56,492 nt of DNA from Candidatus Zambryskibacteria bacterium CG10_big_fil_rev_8_21_14_0_10_42_12 (GCA_002787695.1 PCXL01000008.1:1-56492); one strand, 5' to 3'. Counted from the first letter of the stretch, positions 42,936-51,638 are shown. Notes: a model not told the origin generated them from the letters alone. Translations and numbers: made by a program.

Positions 42936-45080
42936 TTATTCGTCTTCTTCGTTATCACCGCCAAACCCAGCATCAATCACGGGGCGCGGTTTTGATCCAT
43001 CTGCTTCTCCGATGACTCCTCGTTCGTGGAGTATATCCATGAGTCGAGCGGCGCGTGAATATCCTATGCGAAGTTTACGTTGCAGGTATGATGTTGATGC
43101 TTTTCCGGCTTCTATAACCACTTGTCGGGCATCTTCGTACAGATCATCGTCTGCATCGTCGTTCCCAATAGTCATTCCGGAGGTAATATCAGTATTGCCT
43201 GCAGCACCAAGGTCAATTTCATCAGGAAGTAGGTCTTCGTATGTTTTAGTGAGGTGCTTTACAAGGTTCTTCACTTCGTCTTCTGAAATGAAAGCAGACT
43301 GAATACGAGACGGTTTTGCCATATCTCCAGAGAGAAAGAGCATGTCGCCGGCTCCCAGCAGTTTCTCGGCACCTGCCATATCTAATATGGTACGCGAGTC
43401 TATCTGAGATGCAACCTGAAGAGCAATACGTGCTGGAACGTTTGCTTTAATAAGTCCAGTAATGACATTTACGGAAGGGCGCTGTGTTGAGAGTACGAGA
43501 TGGATGCCGACCGCACGACTCATTTGTGCAAGACGCACGATACCTGCTTCAAGTTCGCGAGGATAGGCCTGCATAATATCGGCTAGTTCGTCGATAATAA
43601 CTACAATATACGGCATCACTTCAGGTCCCCCTTCTTCTATTTCACCGTCATGCTCTTCAAGGTATGGTTCGAGGATGGTTTTGTGATATGACTGAATGTC
43701 GCGCACTTTTTCTTTATTTAGCACATCGTATCGGTGCTCCATTTCTTTTGCAGTCCATTTGAGGGAGAGTATGGCTTTTTTGGCGTCTGTAATAACAGGT
43801 GTTAAGAGATGCGGAATACCATTGTAAAGGGTAAGCTCGACACGTTTTGGGTCCACCATGATGAACTTGAGTGATGTTGGTGAATTTCTATAGAGAAGCG
43901 ACGTGATAAGCGTGTGAATAGTAACTGATTTACCCGAACCGGTTGCGCCAGCAATCAGCATGTGAGGTGCTTTGGCAAGATCAGCAAATTGAGACTTTCC
44001 AGTGATGCCTTTGCCCAAAGATATGAGCAATGGTTTTTCTGATGACTGAAAATCTTGCCCACCAATAAGACTTGCGAGCCCCACGGTTGATCGTGCAGTG
44101 TTTGGTACTTCAATACCTACGAGTGATTTACCGGGAATAGGCGCCTCTATGCGGATTGGATATGCGGCGAGCGCAAGTTCAAGATTATTCTGAAGTGCGA
44201 GAATTTTTGAAAGCTTTACACCTTCAGCAGGTTTTAGTGCGTAACGTGTAACAGATGGTCCGATAGTGACCTCATCCATTTCAACAGGGATACCAAAATT
44301 TTGCAGAGTTCTCTTTATAAGGTTTGCGCTCGCCTTGATGTCGCCGGTTGCCGGTGTGCCCCTATCTTTTTCAAGTATTGAAAGGGGAGGGGGAGTAAAT
44401 GGAATGTATTGGGAAATTGGTTTGTAATCCGTCTCTATATCAGGAATTTTCTTCGTGATTTTTTGTGGCGCATATGTATGTACGGGCACATCCTCATCTT
44501 TGTCGTCGGTATCTGACTCGTCTTCAGAAATAGTTTCTTCGTCTCCTGTTGTAACCACAAGATTATCTTCCTCGTCGCCATCTTTTTTGCCAAAGAGGCC
44601 AAAGAAATTAAAGCGAAGCGGAGTATCGTACATCAGTATGACGCTCACGAGTGTTAGGCCCAAAAGGATCACGACAGAAGCAGGAACACCCAAGAAAGAT
44701 GACAGAGGTTGTGCAACAAATGAGCCGAGCATCCCTCCGTAGTTTGGAGAGAGTAGAGCAATGAGTCCGAGTGATGAGATAAATAATACGGCACCCCCGA
44801 TAGCTTGAAATATGACAACGCGCTCAGTGAGTGATCTGAAATAGTTTATGGATACCATGAAAAGTACGATGGGTACTAAATAGTATCCGATACCAAGGAG
44901 CGTGCTAAACCATTTGTACAGGTACTCTCCGCCGGTGCCGGCGCCATGGAATCCTGCTAAGGAAAATATGATGGCAATAACCGCAAGTGCTATTGCAAGT
45001 ATGGTGTGTCTCGATTCTTCTTTTAGCATTTTAAGTCCTTCAACAAAAGATGATGATTCAGACTTTTTCTTTCTACCCAT
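42936..45080 (-). CDS. ftsK: DNA translocase FtsK
   Basis: 714 residues from ATG 45080. Four N-terminal membrane helices, an acidic linker, the RecA-like motor with Walker A GATGSGKSVTIHTL and VVIIDELAD (Walker B), and a C-terminal winged-helix gamma domain (RKLRIGYSRAARLMDILHERGVIG). It pumps DNA at the septum during chromosome segregation. I chose ATG 45080 because an extended -10 (TGC-TACAAT) lies 11 nt upstream, which places ATG 45113 before the transcription start. Confidence 0.95.
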   Translation of the reverse strand: MGRKKKSESSSFVEGLKMLKEESRHTILAIALAVIAIIFSLAGFHGAGTGGEYLYKWFSTLLGIGYYLVPIVLFMVSINYFRSLTERVVIFQAIGGAVLFISSLGLIALLSPNYGGMLGSFVAQPLSSFLGVPASVVILLGLTLVSVILMYDTPLRFNFFGLFGKKDGDEEDNLVVTTGDEETISEDESDTDDKDEDVPVHTYAPQKITKKIPDIETDYKPISQYIPFTPPPLSILEKDRGTPATGDIKASANLIKRTLQNFGIPVEMDEVTIGPSVTRYALKPAEGVKLSKILALQNNLELALAAYPIRIEAPIPGKSLVGIEVPNTARSTVGLASLIGGQDFQSSEKPLLISLGKGITGKSQFADLAKAPHMLIAGATGSGKSVTIHTLITSLLYRNSPTSLKFIMVDPKRVELTLYNGIPHLLTPVITDAKKAILSLKWTAKEMEHRYDVLNKEKVRDIQSYHKTILEPYLEEHDGEIEEGGPEVMPYIVVIIDELADIMQAYPRELEAGIVRLAQMSRAVGIHLVLSTQRPSVNVITGLIKANVPARIALQVASQIDSRTILDMAGAEKLLGAGDMLFLSGDMAKPSRIQSAFISEDEVKNLVKHLTKTYEDLLPDEIDLGAAGNTDITSGMTIGNDDADDDLYEDARQVVIEAGKASTSYLQRKLRIGYSRAARLMDILHERGVIGEADGSKPRPVIDAGFGGDNEEDE

Positions 45081-45091
45081 ATACAGAGCCA

Positions 45092-45100
45092 ATTGTAGCA
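45092..45100 (-). promoter_or_regulatory. Extended -10 of ftsK-Ig-recA
   Basis: On the minus strand TGC-TACAAT with ATG 11 nt after the box. Confidence 0.5.
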
Positions 45101-45189
45101 TGAAGTACTCCATAAATATTCCAGACTACTGTGAGGAAAGTCTTATTTAAGGGGCCGGATTAGTGCTTACAGAGGTAATTACAAGAGAC

Positions 45190-45300
45190 AATTTGCATTA
45201 GTCCTTTAGAAGCGTATAATGGACATAGTTGCAATAAAGGACATTCTGTGATATAATATAAGACACATATGATGTCTGTTATAAAACAAGAAACAAAGGA
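45190..45300 (+). promoter_or_regulatory. Promoter with repeated GGACA boxes
   Basis: TGA-TATAAT (45249-45257) is an extended -10, with ATG 11 nt after it. Around it lie AATGGACAT, AAAGGACAT (before the -10), AAAGGACAT (in the first codons) and the inverse GTCCTTT upstream. The set is a candidate operator for the downstream regulator. Confidence 0.45.
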
Positions 45301-46105
45301 CATAATTAAAAAGACAATGTCTTTATCACGCACAAACGAAAATGGTTCGGAATATTCTAATTTATATAAGCGATTTGAAAAAATAGCGGCAGCTTTTTAT
45401 TTGGTCACTAACCATTTGTCTGATACAGATCCACTAAAAAAGGACATGCGCGAAAAGACAATCGGACTCCTAAACCTAGTGAGTGATCTCCTTACGAAGT
45501 CCTATATCACCAGTGTGATGGCTAAGGACAAAATTGAAGCGCAGTGTGCACAACTCGTGTCGTTACTATCGATGTCTGCACAAGCCGGTATTATTACTAC
45601 TACAAACTCTCAAATTATAGATACGGAAATCAAAAAGACGTTAGTCATGTTCGATAACCTCTTTCATAAGGATGGTTTTGATACAACCCTCGGAGGAAAT
45701 TTCTTTGGAGGAGTGTCACTCGATGCAAAAAGAGAACAGGGGATAATAGATGATATAAAAGACAATTATCAGGGAATCTATAAAAGACAAATTATTGACC
45801 ATGCAGGAAATGAAAAACATGAATATAAGACGCGGGGTGTTGATGCGCTAAAAAGGACAGATTCGGTGTCAGTAAAGGAGTATGATAATGGAAATGGTAA
45901 TGGTTTGAAGCCTCGAAAGAAGAACAGACGTGACTTTATATTGTCTGTAATATCACAGAAAGGTGAAGTAACAATAAAGGACATTTCTTCTGTTTTCAAG
46001 GGTTGTAGTGAAAAGACAATCCAGCGTGAGTTAATCGCGCTTGTTAACGATGGTGTTGTCTCTAAAGAAGGGGAGAGACGCTGGTCGCGATACAAGCTTT
46101 CGTAA
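45269..46105 (+). CDS. DNA-binding regulator with C-terminal winged helix
   Basis: 278 residues. The N-terminal 180 residues are helical and of unknown type (SNLYKRFEKIAAAFYLVTNHL is one helix). The C-terminal 60 residues, after KPRKKNRRDFILSVISQKGEV, form a DeoR-like helix-turn-helix with KDISSVFKGCSEKTIQRELIALV and GVVSKEGERRWSRYKL. It probably binds the GGACA motifs in its own promoter (inference). No Shine-Dalgarno. Confidence 0.75.
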   Translation: MMSVIKQETKDIIKKTMSLSRTNENGSEYSNLYKRFEKIAAAFYLVTNHLSDTDPLKKDMREKTIGLLNLVSDLLTKSYITSVMAKDKIEAQCAQLVSLLSMSAQAGIITTTNSQIIDTEIKKTLVMFDNLFHKDGFDTTLGGNFFGGVSLDAKREQGIIDDIKDNYQGIYKRQIIDHAGNEKHEYKTRGVDALKRTDSVSVKEYDNGNGNGLKPRKKNRRDFILSVISQKGEVTIKDISSVFKGCSEKTIQRELIALVNDGVVSKEGERRWSRYKLS

Positions 46106-46611
46106 TTTAAAAATGATGTTTTTTGCTTTGACTTTTGGACTATTTTTAAGTAGTATTGCGGCCAAGTGGGTTATCCACATTTTTCTTTTGCCGTAGCTAT
46201 ATTATGCAACGTATAATACGTGGAGCTAAAGAAAAGTAAGGTTGTGTCTTTTATTTCGTCTCTATTAATACTCGGAGGCGAACAGAGGATATAACCCATT
46301 CGGTTGTATTGAGCACATTGACATATTTATAGAGAAAAATTTTACAGAAACGAGTCGGTCGTTACCTTTGTTCAGTATGATGAAAGTTTAATGAAAGACC
46401 ATGATCGACAATCAGTCCTCGCTTCTATCCTATTTGTATGTCGATAGTGCAGATAGATGATAGTAGAACACAGCACTGTATTCCTCCGTGAAAACGGATA
46501 GTGCTGAAAATTATTATTAGCGACAGAGAAATCTGTCACTATACTTTATCGGATTAAAAAAACTTCCCATTTTATTTATAAGTAATTAGGGGAGAAACAA
46601 ATTGATTAAAC
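46106..46611. promoter_or_regulatory. Gene-free region before the S-layer gene
   Basis: Holds a perfect DnaA-box consensus TTATCCACA at 46171-46179, a hairpin CAGCACT/AGTGCTG with an inner CCGT/ACGG stem and GAAA loop (46474-46508), a GACAGA/TCTGTC hairpin followed by TATACT near 46538, and a Shine-Dalgarno-like AGGGGAG about 15-20 nt before the ATG. The leader of the S-layer gene therefore appears long and structured. No open reading frame of note. Confidence 0.45.
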
Positions 46612-48516
46612 ATGACTAAAAAGTCACTTATAGCAAAAGTTGCAGGTCTTGCAGTTGCAGCCGGTCTTGCTCTCGGAACAGTTGTTCCAGCACAGGCAGC
46701 TACGATTGAAGAGTTGCAGGCACTTATTGCACAGCTCCAGTCACAGATCGCCGCTCTTACAGGTGGTACTACAACTGGTGGTGCAGCAAGCTGCAGTTAC
46801 GTATTTACACAGAACCTAACAGTAGGTTCAACAGGTGCAGAAGTTATGAATCTCCAGAAGGTTCTTAACATGGATCCTCTAACACAGGTATCAGTATCAG
46901 GTGCAGGCGCACCAGGATCAGAGACTTCATACTTCGGTCCAGCTACTCGTGCAGCAGTTATTAAATTCCAGAACAAGTACTCAGCAGAGGTCCTAGCCCC
47001 AGTAGGTCTCAATGCAGGTACTGGATATGTTGGTCCATCAACACGAGCTAAGCTCAACATGATGTGTACTTCAACTGGTACAGGAACTGGTACTGGAACA
47101 GGTACAGGAACTGGAACAGGTTCAACAACAGGAACTGAGGGTTACATGGTTGTAACTCTTAACGCATCTCCTTCAAACGGAACAGACGTTAAAGAAGGTG
47201 AAACAAAAGATGTTGTGTCTGTAGAAGTTGAAGCATTCAACTCAGACATGACAATCAACCGCGTTGACATCAACTTCAACAAGCGACCATGGTTGTACTT
47301 TGAAGAGTTCGAGCTTCTTATCGGAGGACAGAGCGTATGGGAAGAAACTCTTTCTTCATCTGACTTCATTGAGGTTACTGAAGGATCAGACTATCGTCTA
47401 CGTATTGCAGGTCTAAGCGCAGTGATCGAACAGGGTGACGAAGCGGACATCGTTCTTCGCGCAAAAGCACGTTCAGGCACTGACAAGACAACAACAACAC
47501 TTACTGCTACATTCCAGGCAAACTCAATCCGTGCAACAGACACAAAAGGTCTTTCACATGAGGAGCCAAACAGCGCCCTTGCAGGTCGAACATTCGACTT
47601 TGAAACAGGCACTCAAGGTAACGTAGAAGCAACTCTTAACTCAAACTCTCCAAAGGAGCGATGGGTAAAAGTTACTGACAGTGGTGACACTGATGGTGTT
47701 GAACTTATGCGATTTGATCTTGAGGCAGAACAGCAGGATATCAACGTGAACGAACTTCGCTTCGCTATGGCTACAAATGGTGGTATCGAAGCAGATGACC
47801 TCTTTACGGATGTATATCTTGCCGACGAATCAGGTAATAAACTTGAATCAGCTTCAACAATCGGTACAACAACAATCTTTACAACTCTTGATGGTAGCGG
47901 ATTCGATATCTCAAAGGGTGCAAAGAAGACATATCGACTTATGGTTGATGTTGCGGACGCAGATAATACTGGTGTAAACAGTGCAGTTGCATCTACATCT
48001 TTGACTGCAAACACAACCAACATTGTTGCAGAAGATACAGACTTTGAAACAGCAACAGTGAGCTCTGTAACACTTACAAGCAATGATGTTCACTTCAATG
48101 AAGTTGTTGCAAATGTAAGCGGTCAGTCAGCATCATTCACTGGTCTTGGAAACAATGACTACCTTGCAAACGTAACATTCTCATTCACGCTTACAGCTGA
48201 CGGAGGAAACGTATACGTAAGCAAGACACCAGCTACATTTGTTTCAACCAGCACAACAGCTTCAAGCGCAAGCTTGACATCTATCAGTGCAGGTACAGCA
48301 CCTGGTGATACGTCTACTGTTTATGAGATCACATCAGGTTCATCACGAACCTTTACGTTCTCTGGTAGCATCAACAACCTTAACGGCACAGCAGGTACGA
48401 AGAAATTTGAAATTACTGCTATCAACTGGGGTTCAACTTCAGGTTCACCAGCAGCAAACTCAACAGACTTCGAACTTGATAGTCTTGAGGTTAACGCAAC
48501 TGTTACAGCAAGCTAA
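46612..48516 (+). CDS. S-layer-like surface protein with peptidoglycan-binding domain
   Basis: 634 residues. A signal peptide ends near VPAQAA (residue 29). A short coiled coil (ELQALIAQLQSQIAALTG) follows, then a PG_binding_1 domain (LTVGSTGAEVMNLQKVL...YFGPATRAAVIKFQ), a Gly-Thr repeat linker encoded by a minisatellite, and a long beta-rich C-terminal part. Similar architectures are predicted surface-layer or abundant cell-surface proteins in Parcubacteria. Strong codon uniformity and the structured leader suggest high expression. It ends in a strong terminator. Confidence 0.85.
   Translation: MTKKSLIAKVAGLAVAAGLALGTVVPAQAATIEELQALIAQLQSQIAALTGGTTTGGAASCSYVFTQNLTVGSTGAEVMNLQKVLNMDPLTQVSVSGAGAPGSETSYFGPATRAAVIKFQNKYSAEVLAPVGLNAGTGYVGPSTRAKLNMMCTSTGTGTGTGTGTGTGTGSTTGTEGYMVVTLNASPSNGTDVKEGETKDVVSVEVEAFNSDMTINRVDINFNKRPWLYFEEFELLIGGQSVWEETLSSSDFIEVTEGSDYRLRIAGLSAVIEQGDEADIVLRAKARSGTDKTTTTLTATFQANSIRATDTKGLSHEEPNSALAGRTFDFETGTQGNVEATLNSNSPKERWVKVTDSGDTDGVELMRFDLEAEQQDINVNELRFAMATNGGIEADDLFTDVYLADESGNKLESASTIGTTTIFTTLDGSGFDISKGAKKTYRLMVDVADADNTGVNSAVASTSLTANTTNIVAEDTDFETATVSSVTLTSNDVHFNEVVANVSGQSASFTGLGNNDYLANVTFSFTLTADGGNVYVSKTPATFVSTSTTASSASLTSISAGTAPGDTSTVYEITSGSSRTFTFSGSINNLNGTAGTKKFEITAINWGSTSGSPAANSTDFELDSLEVNATVTAS
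47077..47121 (+). repeat. Minisatellite coding for a Gly-Thr linker
   Basis: Repeats of ACAGGAACTGGT and close variants encode a (TG)n linker between the peptidoglycan-binding domain and the surface part. Confidence 0.75.
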
Positions 48517-48556
48517 CGCTTAATGTAATAAGTACGGTGTGAGCGAGTAATCGCAA

Positions 48557-48600
48557 ACACATAACAAAAACCGCCCTTTGGGGCGGTTTTTGTTATGTGT
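48557..48600 (+). terminator. Intrinsic terminator of the S-layer gene
   Basis: ACACATAACAAAAACCGCC pairs with GGCGGTTTTTGTTATGTGT, a long near-perfect hairpin. Confidence 0.9.
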
Positions 48601-48648
48601 TTATATACTGTATATCTGCATCTCTATATCTCTTGTATCCTTATCCTT

Positions 48649-48695
48649 TTACCAAGGTTCAACCTTTGTATATTGCAAAGGTTGAACCTTGGTAA
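48649..48695. repeat. Double REP palindrome
   Basis: TTACCAAGGTTCAACCTTTG, a 7-nt spacer, and the inverse CAAAGGTTGAACCTTGGTAA, two REP units in opposite orientation. It lies 186 nt from the transposase stop. 48601-48648 shows nothing else. Confidence 0.85.
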
Positions 48696-48880
48696 AATAA
48701 TAGATAGTAATGTTTAGTAAGGTTTGTTTTTAAAATAGAACAGGGAGCAGGGGAGGTTTCGGCACAATTGTGTTATTGAACTTTGATAATAAGGTATTTG
48801 TCTAGATAATGGCTCTGTGTTGAGAGTGTAGAGACTCGCTTCATGTTCTTCATAAAGTTAGAAGAGGGTGTGGATAACTT

Positions 48881-49570
48881 TTAAGCAATTACCAAGGTTG
48901 AACCTTTGTAATCAGGTATATCAAAATTTATCCATTCATCTATAAATGCTATAAATTCACCTGCAGTTTCAAAGTATTGAGGAGCAGATTCTTTTTGAAG
49001 GATTTTTCCCTGGTGTCTTTGTTTATCAGTAAAATCAAGAAAACTTGAATATGTATATGATCGTAAAAATGCTTTCCCCTCTTCCCTGTTCCATGTTCGT
49101 TTCTTTTGCCAATCTGATTCTAATAATTTGATTGGATTGAGGTGTATATAGGCAAATAGATATTTGAGATATGTATCTGTATGAGCGTGTTTAGCTTTAT
49201 ATCGACCTTGAAATAAAGCTCCTGATCGGTCATATTTTTTATTGAAATACATGGAATATGCAGTCACTAGTTTTTGCATGAATTTCCCCAGATTCATTTG
49301 ATCTGTGGTTTTAATGAGTATATGAAAATGATTTGGCATCAAACAATACGACACAATGTCTACAAGTGTTGAGGATCTATCTTGAGAGCAGATTGCTTCT
49401 AGAGTCTTCCCTTGCTCCCTAATATTTACTCGTTGTGTGTTATTTGCAATATACAGTAAAGATAAAAATCGCTCATAATCTTGTGTATCTAAGAACACAT
49501 CTCGTTTTTCCGTACCTCTATTATAGACATGGTAGAACTCATTTGGTGCCAACGCTACAGTATGCTCCAT
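48881..49570 (-). CDS. REP-associated Y1 (IS200-like) transposase
   Basis: 229 residues. NEFYHVYNRGTEKRDVF is the Y1_Tnp start; YCLMPNHFHILIKT gives the HUH motif, and the catalytic Tyr is expected around SMYFNKKYDRSGALFQGRYKAK. Such proteins mobilise or process single-stranded REP hairpins. Its last codons (YKGSTLVIA) are read through a REP unit, and further REP units lie on both sides of the gene (48649, 49580, 49658). This is a complete REP-RAYT unit. Confidence 0.9.
   Translation of the reverse strand: MEHTVALAPNEFYHVYNRGTEKRDVFLDTQDYERFLSLLYIANNTQRVNIREQGKTLEAICSQDRSSTLVDIVSYCLMPNHFHILIKTTDQMNLGKFMQKLVTAYSMYFNKKYDRSGALFQGRYKAKHAHTDTYLKYLFAYIHLNPIKLLESDWQKKRTWNREEGKAFLRSYTYSSFLDFTDKQRHQGKILQKESAPQYFETAGEFIAFIDEWINFDIPDYKGSTLVIA
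48889..48911. repeat. REP unit in the 3' end of the transposase gene
   Basis: TTACCAAGGTTGAACCTTTGTAA, overlapping codons of the transposase C-terminus. Confidence 0.85.
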
Positions 49571-49579
49571 GAGTTTATT

Positions 49580-49602
49580 TTACAAAGGTTGAACCTTTGT
49601 AA
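49580..49602. repeat. REP unit upstream of the transposase
   Basis: TTACAAAGGTTGAACCTTTGTAA, 10 nt upstream of the transposase ATG (minus strand). Confidence 0.85.
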
Positions 49603-49625
49603 AAGGTATGATTGTGGATAACTCG

Positions 49626-49654
49626 TTGTATTCTGTTTCTTTGAAAGATATAAT
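49626..49654 (+). promoter_or_regulatory. Promoter of the 48-aa membrane protein
   Basis: TTGTAT, 17-nt spacer, TATAAT. The REP unit at 49658 would form a hairpin at the 5' end of this transcript. Confidence 0.6.
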
Positions 49655-49657
49655 TTT

Positions 49658-49680
49658 TTACAAAGGTTCAACCTTTGTAA
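49658..49680. repeat. REP unit in the leader of the 48-aa gene
   Basis: TTACAAAGGTTCAACCTTTGTAA, ending 5 nt before ATG 49686. Confidence 0.85.
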
Positions 49681-49685
49681 AGGGA

Positions 49686-49832
49686 ATGAAAGATAACCCA
49701 GTGAACAATTTCTTCAAATTCTTCTTTGGATTTTGGGGTCTAATCGTACTCAGTTTGATTGTGATCGGTATCATCACTGTGTATGAATATTCACTTGATT
49801 CTGGTGAATCGGTTGTTGAAGCGTCGTCTTAG
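49686..49832 (+). CDS. Small membrane protein, 48 aa
   Basis: Starts at ATG 49686; the longer frame upstream runs through the REP unit. It has one membrane helix (FWGLIVLSLIVIGIITVYEY) after a Phe-rich start (VNNFFKFFFG), and a short acidic tail. A sigma-70-like promoter and a REP hairpin precede it. No family recognised. Confidence 0.6.
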   Translation: MKDNPVNNFFKFFFGFWGLIVLSLIVIGIITVYEYSLDSGESVVEASS

Positions 49833-49858
49833 ACTAGAGGTGGGTTTCTTAGTTTAAT

Positions 49859-50200
49859 ATGTTTAGTATGTCTCAACATATGTTCGGGGCATTTTTATGT
49901 ATGAAAAATTGTGTGAACAGGGATGGGCGCATCTCCATATTCGGATGTGGTGAGGATCTTTTTTGTTTCGATACACATGTGTGTTATTCGAAATATAGAA
50001 GGAGTTGTCATAAATTTACAGGGTCGTGTAGTTGCAGACTATGTGGGCAGAAATGTTCTAATAGAAGAAAAGGAGGATCTAACGTAAGTGTCGCACAATA
50101 CACAGGCGACAGCTGTTATGTTGTGCAAAGAAAAATGGACGTAAACATCTCGTGGGCTCAAAAAATAAAACATTTCTTTCAAAACCTGTTTTCTAGGTAA
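49859..50200 (+). pseudogene. Ambiguous or decayed coding region
   Basis: The longest open frame (113 residues) is unnaturally rich in Cys and Arg over its middle part. A shorter frame, GTG 49950 to TAA 50087, gives a more protein-like sequence (VVINLQGRVVADYVGRNVLIEEK). Another frame starting ATGTATGAAAAA reads a short peptide just upstream. These pieces lie in different frames, suggesting a frameshifted or decaying gene of unknown family rather than one intact CDS. The rplJ promoter starts right after. Confidence 0.3.
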
Positions 50201-50229
50201 TTGACTTCCCTATTCCTATCCGGTATTGT
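50201..50229 (+). promoter_or_regulatory. Promoter of rplJ-rplL
   Basis: TTGACT, 17-nt spacer, TATTGT, about 170 nt upstream of rplJ and just before the L10 leader. Confidence 0.65.
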
Positions 50230-50235
50230 ATTTCT

Positions 50236-50325
50236 CGCAAGGTCAGAGACAGTGGGCTCCGCAATAGCGGATTAAAGTTGCCTGCCGAGATCTTTCTCCT
50301 ATTTTTAGGTGTCCTTGCATCGAGC
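50236..50325 (+). ncRNA. Ribosomal protein L10 leader
   Basis: Conserved features of the L10 leader are visible: GAGACAGTGGGC, a TCCGC-AATA-GCGGA hairpin, then GCCTGCCGAGATC pairing back to the first block, and a later hairpin around CTATTTTTAGG. In bacteria L10(L12)4 binds this structure and represses its own operon. Its place, between promoter and rplJ, fits. Confidence 0.75.
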
Positions 50326-50396
50326 TATACTTTGGGATTTATTCTGGAGTTAGTTCACTACAGGTCGGTTCTTTATCAATATAACCATATGTATAT

Positions 50397-50885
50397 ATGG
50401 CAATATCACGAGAAAAAAAGACAGAAGTGCTCGCACAGCTTAAAGATGCTGTAGGTACATCTGATTCTCTGGTGTTTGTTAATTTCAAAGGCATTAGCGG
50501 AAATGATACAACTCTTATGCGCCAAATGCTTCGGTCAAAGGAGATTGGCTATACAGTTGCAAAAAAATCATTAACACGTCGTGCACTAGATGAAGCAAGT
50601 ATTGCAGGCAGCATGCCTGATCTTCCGGGCGAGTTTGGTCTTGTGTATGGAAAAGACCTTATTGCACCTGCACGAGAAATCTATGTGTTTGAAAAGAAAT
50701 ATCCAGAGAGTCTTAAAATTACCGGAGGTGTGTTTGAGGGAAAGTATATGTCACGCGACGAAATGCTTTCGATCGCAACAATTCCTGATACACCAGTTCT
50801 CCGAGGAATGTTTGTAAATATTGTGAATAGTCCAATTCAGCGTTTCGTAATTGCGCTTGATCAGATTGCACAATCGAGAAATTAA
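50397..50885 (+). CDS. rplJ: 50S ribosomal protein L10
   Basis: 162 residues. SREKKTEVLAQLKDAVGTSDSLVFVNFKGISGNDTTLMRQ matches uL10; the C-terminal helix that binds L12 dimers is present. It forms the base of the ribosomal stalk. It is preceded by the L10 autoregulatory leader and followed by an AT-rich inverted repeat, then rplL. Confidence 0.95.
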   Translation: MAISREKKTEVLAQLKDAVGTSDSLVFVNFKGISGNDTTLMRQMLRSKEIGYTVAKKSLTRRALDEASIAGSMPDLPGEFGLVYGKDLIAPAREIYVFEKKYPESLKITGGVFEGKYMSRDEMLSIATIPDTPVLRGMFVNIVNSPIQRFVIALDQIAQSRN

Positions 50886-50890
50886 AAGTG

Positions 50891-50985
50891 TAAAAATCAA
50901 AATGAAAAATGACAGTGTAAAGTTAAAAATTTTCTAATTATACATTTTGAATTGTAATTTTGATTTTTGAGATTTAAATTTTAAA
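50891..50985. repeat. AT-rich imperfect inverted repeat between rplJ and rplL
   Basis: Left part AAAAATCAAAATGAAAAATG and right part ATTTTGATTTTTGAGATTT can pair imperfectly. The left arm shares TCAAAATGAAAAAT with a copy inside 23S rRNA (55062-55152), pointing to one dispersed repeat family. Confidence 0.6.
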
Positions 50986-50994
50986 TTAATTATT

Positions 50995-51477
50995 ATGGCA
51001 GACGAAGTAAAAAATGAGGGAGAAGCAGTTGTGGCTCCCGCAGAAGAAACAAAAGCAGAAACAGTAGCTGAAGCTCTTGTAGAAGAAGAGGGGGAAGAAG
51101 TAGAAGTTCCTGCAAAATTTAAAAAGATCGTAGAAGAAATTGAAGGTATGTCAGTACTCGATCTTCACGAACTAGTAAAAGTATTTGAGAAGAAATTCGG
51201 CGTATCAGCTGCAGCAGTGGCGGTTGCTGGTCCTGCGGCTGGTGCCGGAGAAGCAGCAGAGGAGAAAGATAGCTTTAATGTAGAACTTGCAGATGCAGGC
51301 GCACAGAAAATCGCAGTTATTAAAGCTGTGAAAGAAGTGCTGGGTCTTGGTCTCAAAGAGGCAAAAGATCTTGTAGATGCAGCACCTTCTATTCTTAAAG
51401 AAGGAATGAAGAAGGATGAGGCAGAAGCTCTCAAGAAATCAATCGAAGAAGCCGGAGGTAAAGTTAATTTGAAATAA
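50995..51477 (+). CDS. rplL: 50S ribosomal protein L7/L12
   Basis: 160 residues, about 35 longer than usual because of an N-terminal Glu-rich extension ([18 protein letters not shown]...). The N-terminal dimerisation helix ([19 protein letters not shown]), Ala/Gly hinge and C-terminal domain ([24 protein letters not shown]) are all present. It recruits translational GTPases. Its last codons form half of a perfect 42-nt palindrome. Confidence 0.95.
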   Translation: MADEVKNEGEAVVAPAEETKAETVAEALVEEEGEEVEVPAKFKKIVEEIEGMSVLDLHELVKVFEKKFGVSAAAVAVAGPAAGAGEAAEEKDSFNVELADAGAQKIAVIKAVKEVLGLGLKEAKDLVDAAPSILKEGMKKDEAEALKKSIEEAGGKVNLK

Positions 51478-51498
51478 TTATTTCAAATTAACTTTACC
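51457..51498 (+). repeat. Perfect 42-nt palindrome over the rplL stop codon
   Basis: GGTAAAGTTAATTTGAAAT (51457-51475) is followed by AATT and its exact inverse (51480-51498). The stop TAA (51475-51477) lies in it. A second structured block follows (CCCGTACCACTCT at about 51503 with AGAGTGGTGCGGG at about 51565). Confidence 0.75.
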
Positions 51499-51608
51499 GG
51501 AGTCCCGTACCACTCTGGGCGCAGCGCGCGCCGAATAGGCAGATGTAGCGCTTGCCCGTAACAAAGAGTGGTGCGGGGAGGTGGAAGAATAAACTTCAAT
51601 ATCAAATC

Positions 51609-51638
51609 AAAAATCCCCTACTCTATAAAGGGATTTTT
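51609..51638 (+). terminator. Intrinsic terminator of rplJ-rplL
   Basis: AAAAATCCC pairs with GGGATTTTT, then GTTTTG. Confidence 0.8.

Noticed and set aside
46106-46611. Replication origin
   Set aside because: Only one DnaA box is present and no dnaA, dnaN or repeated AT-rich unwinding units are nearby.
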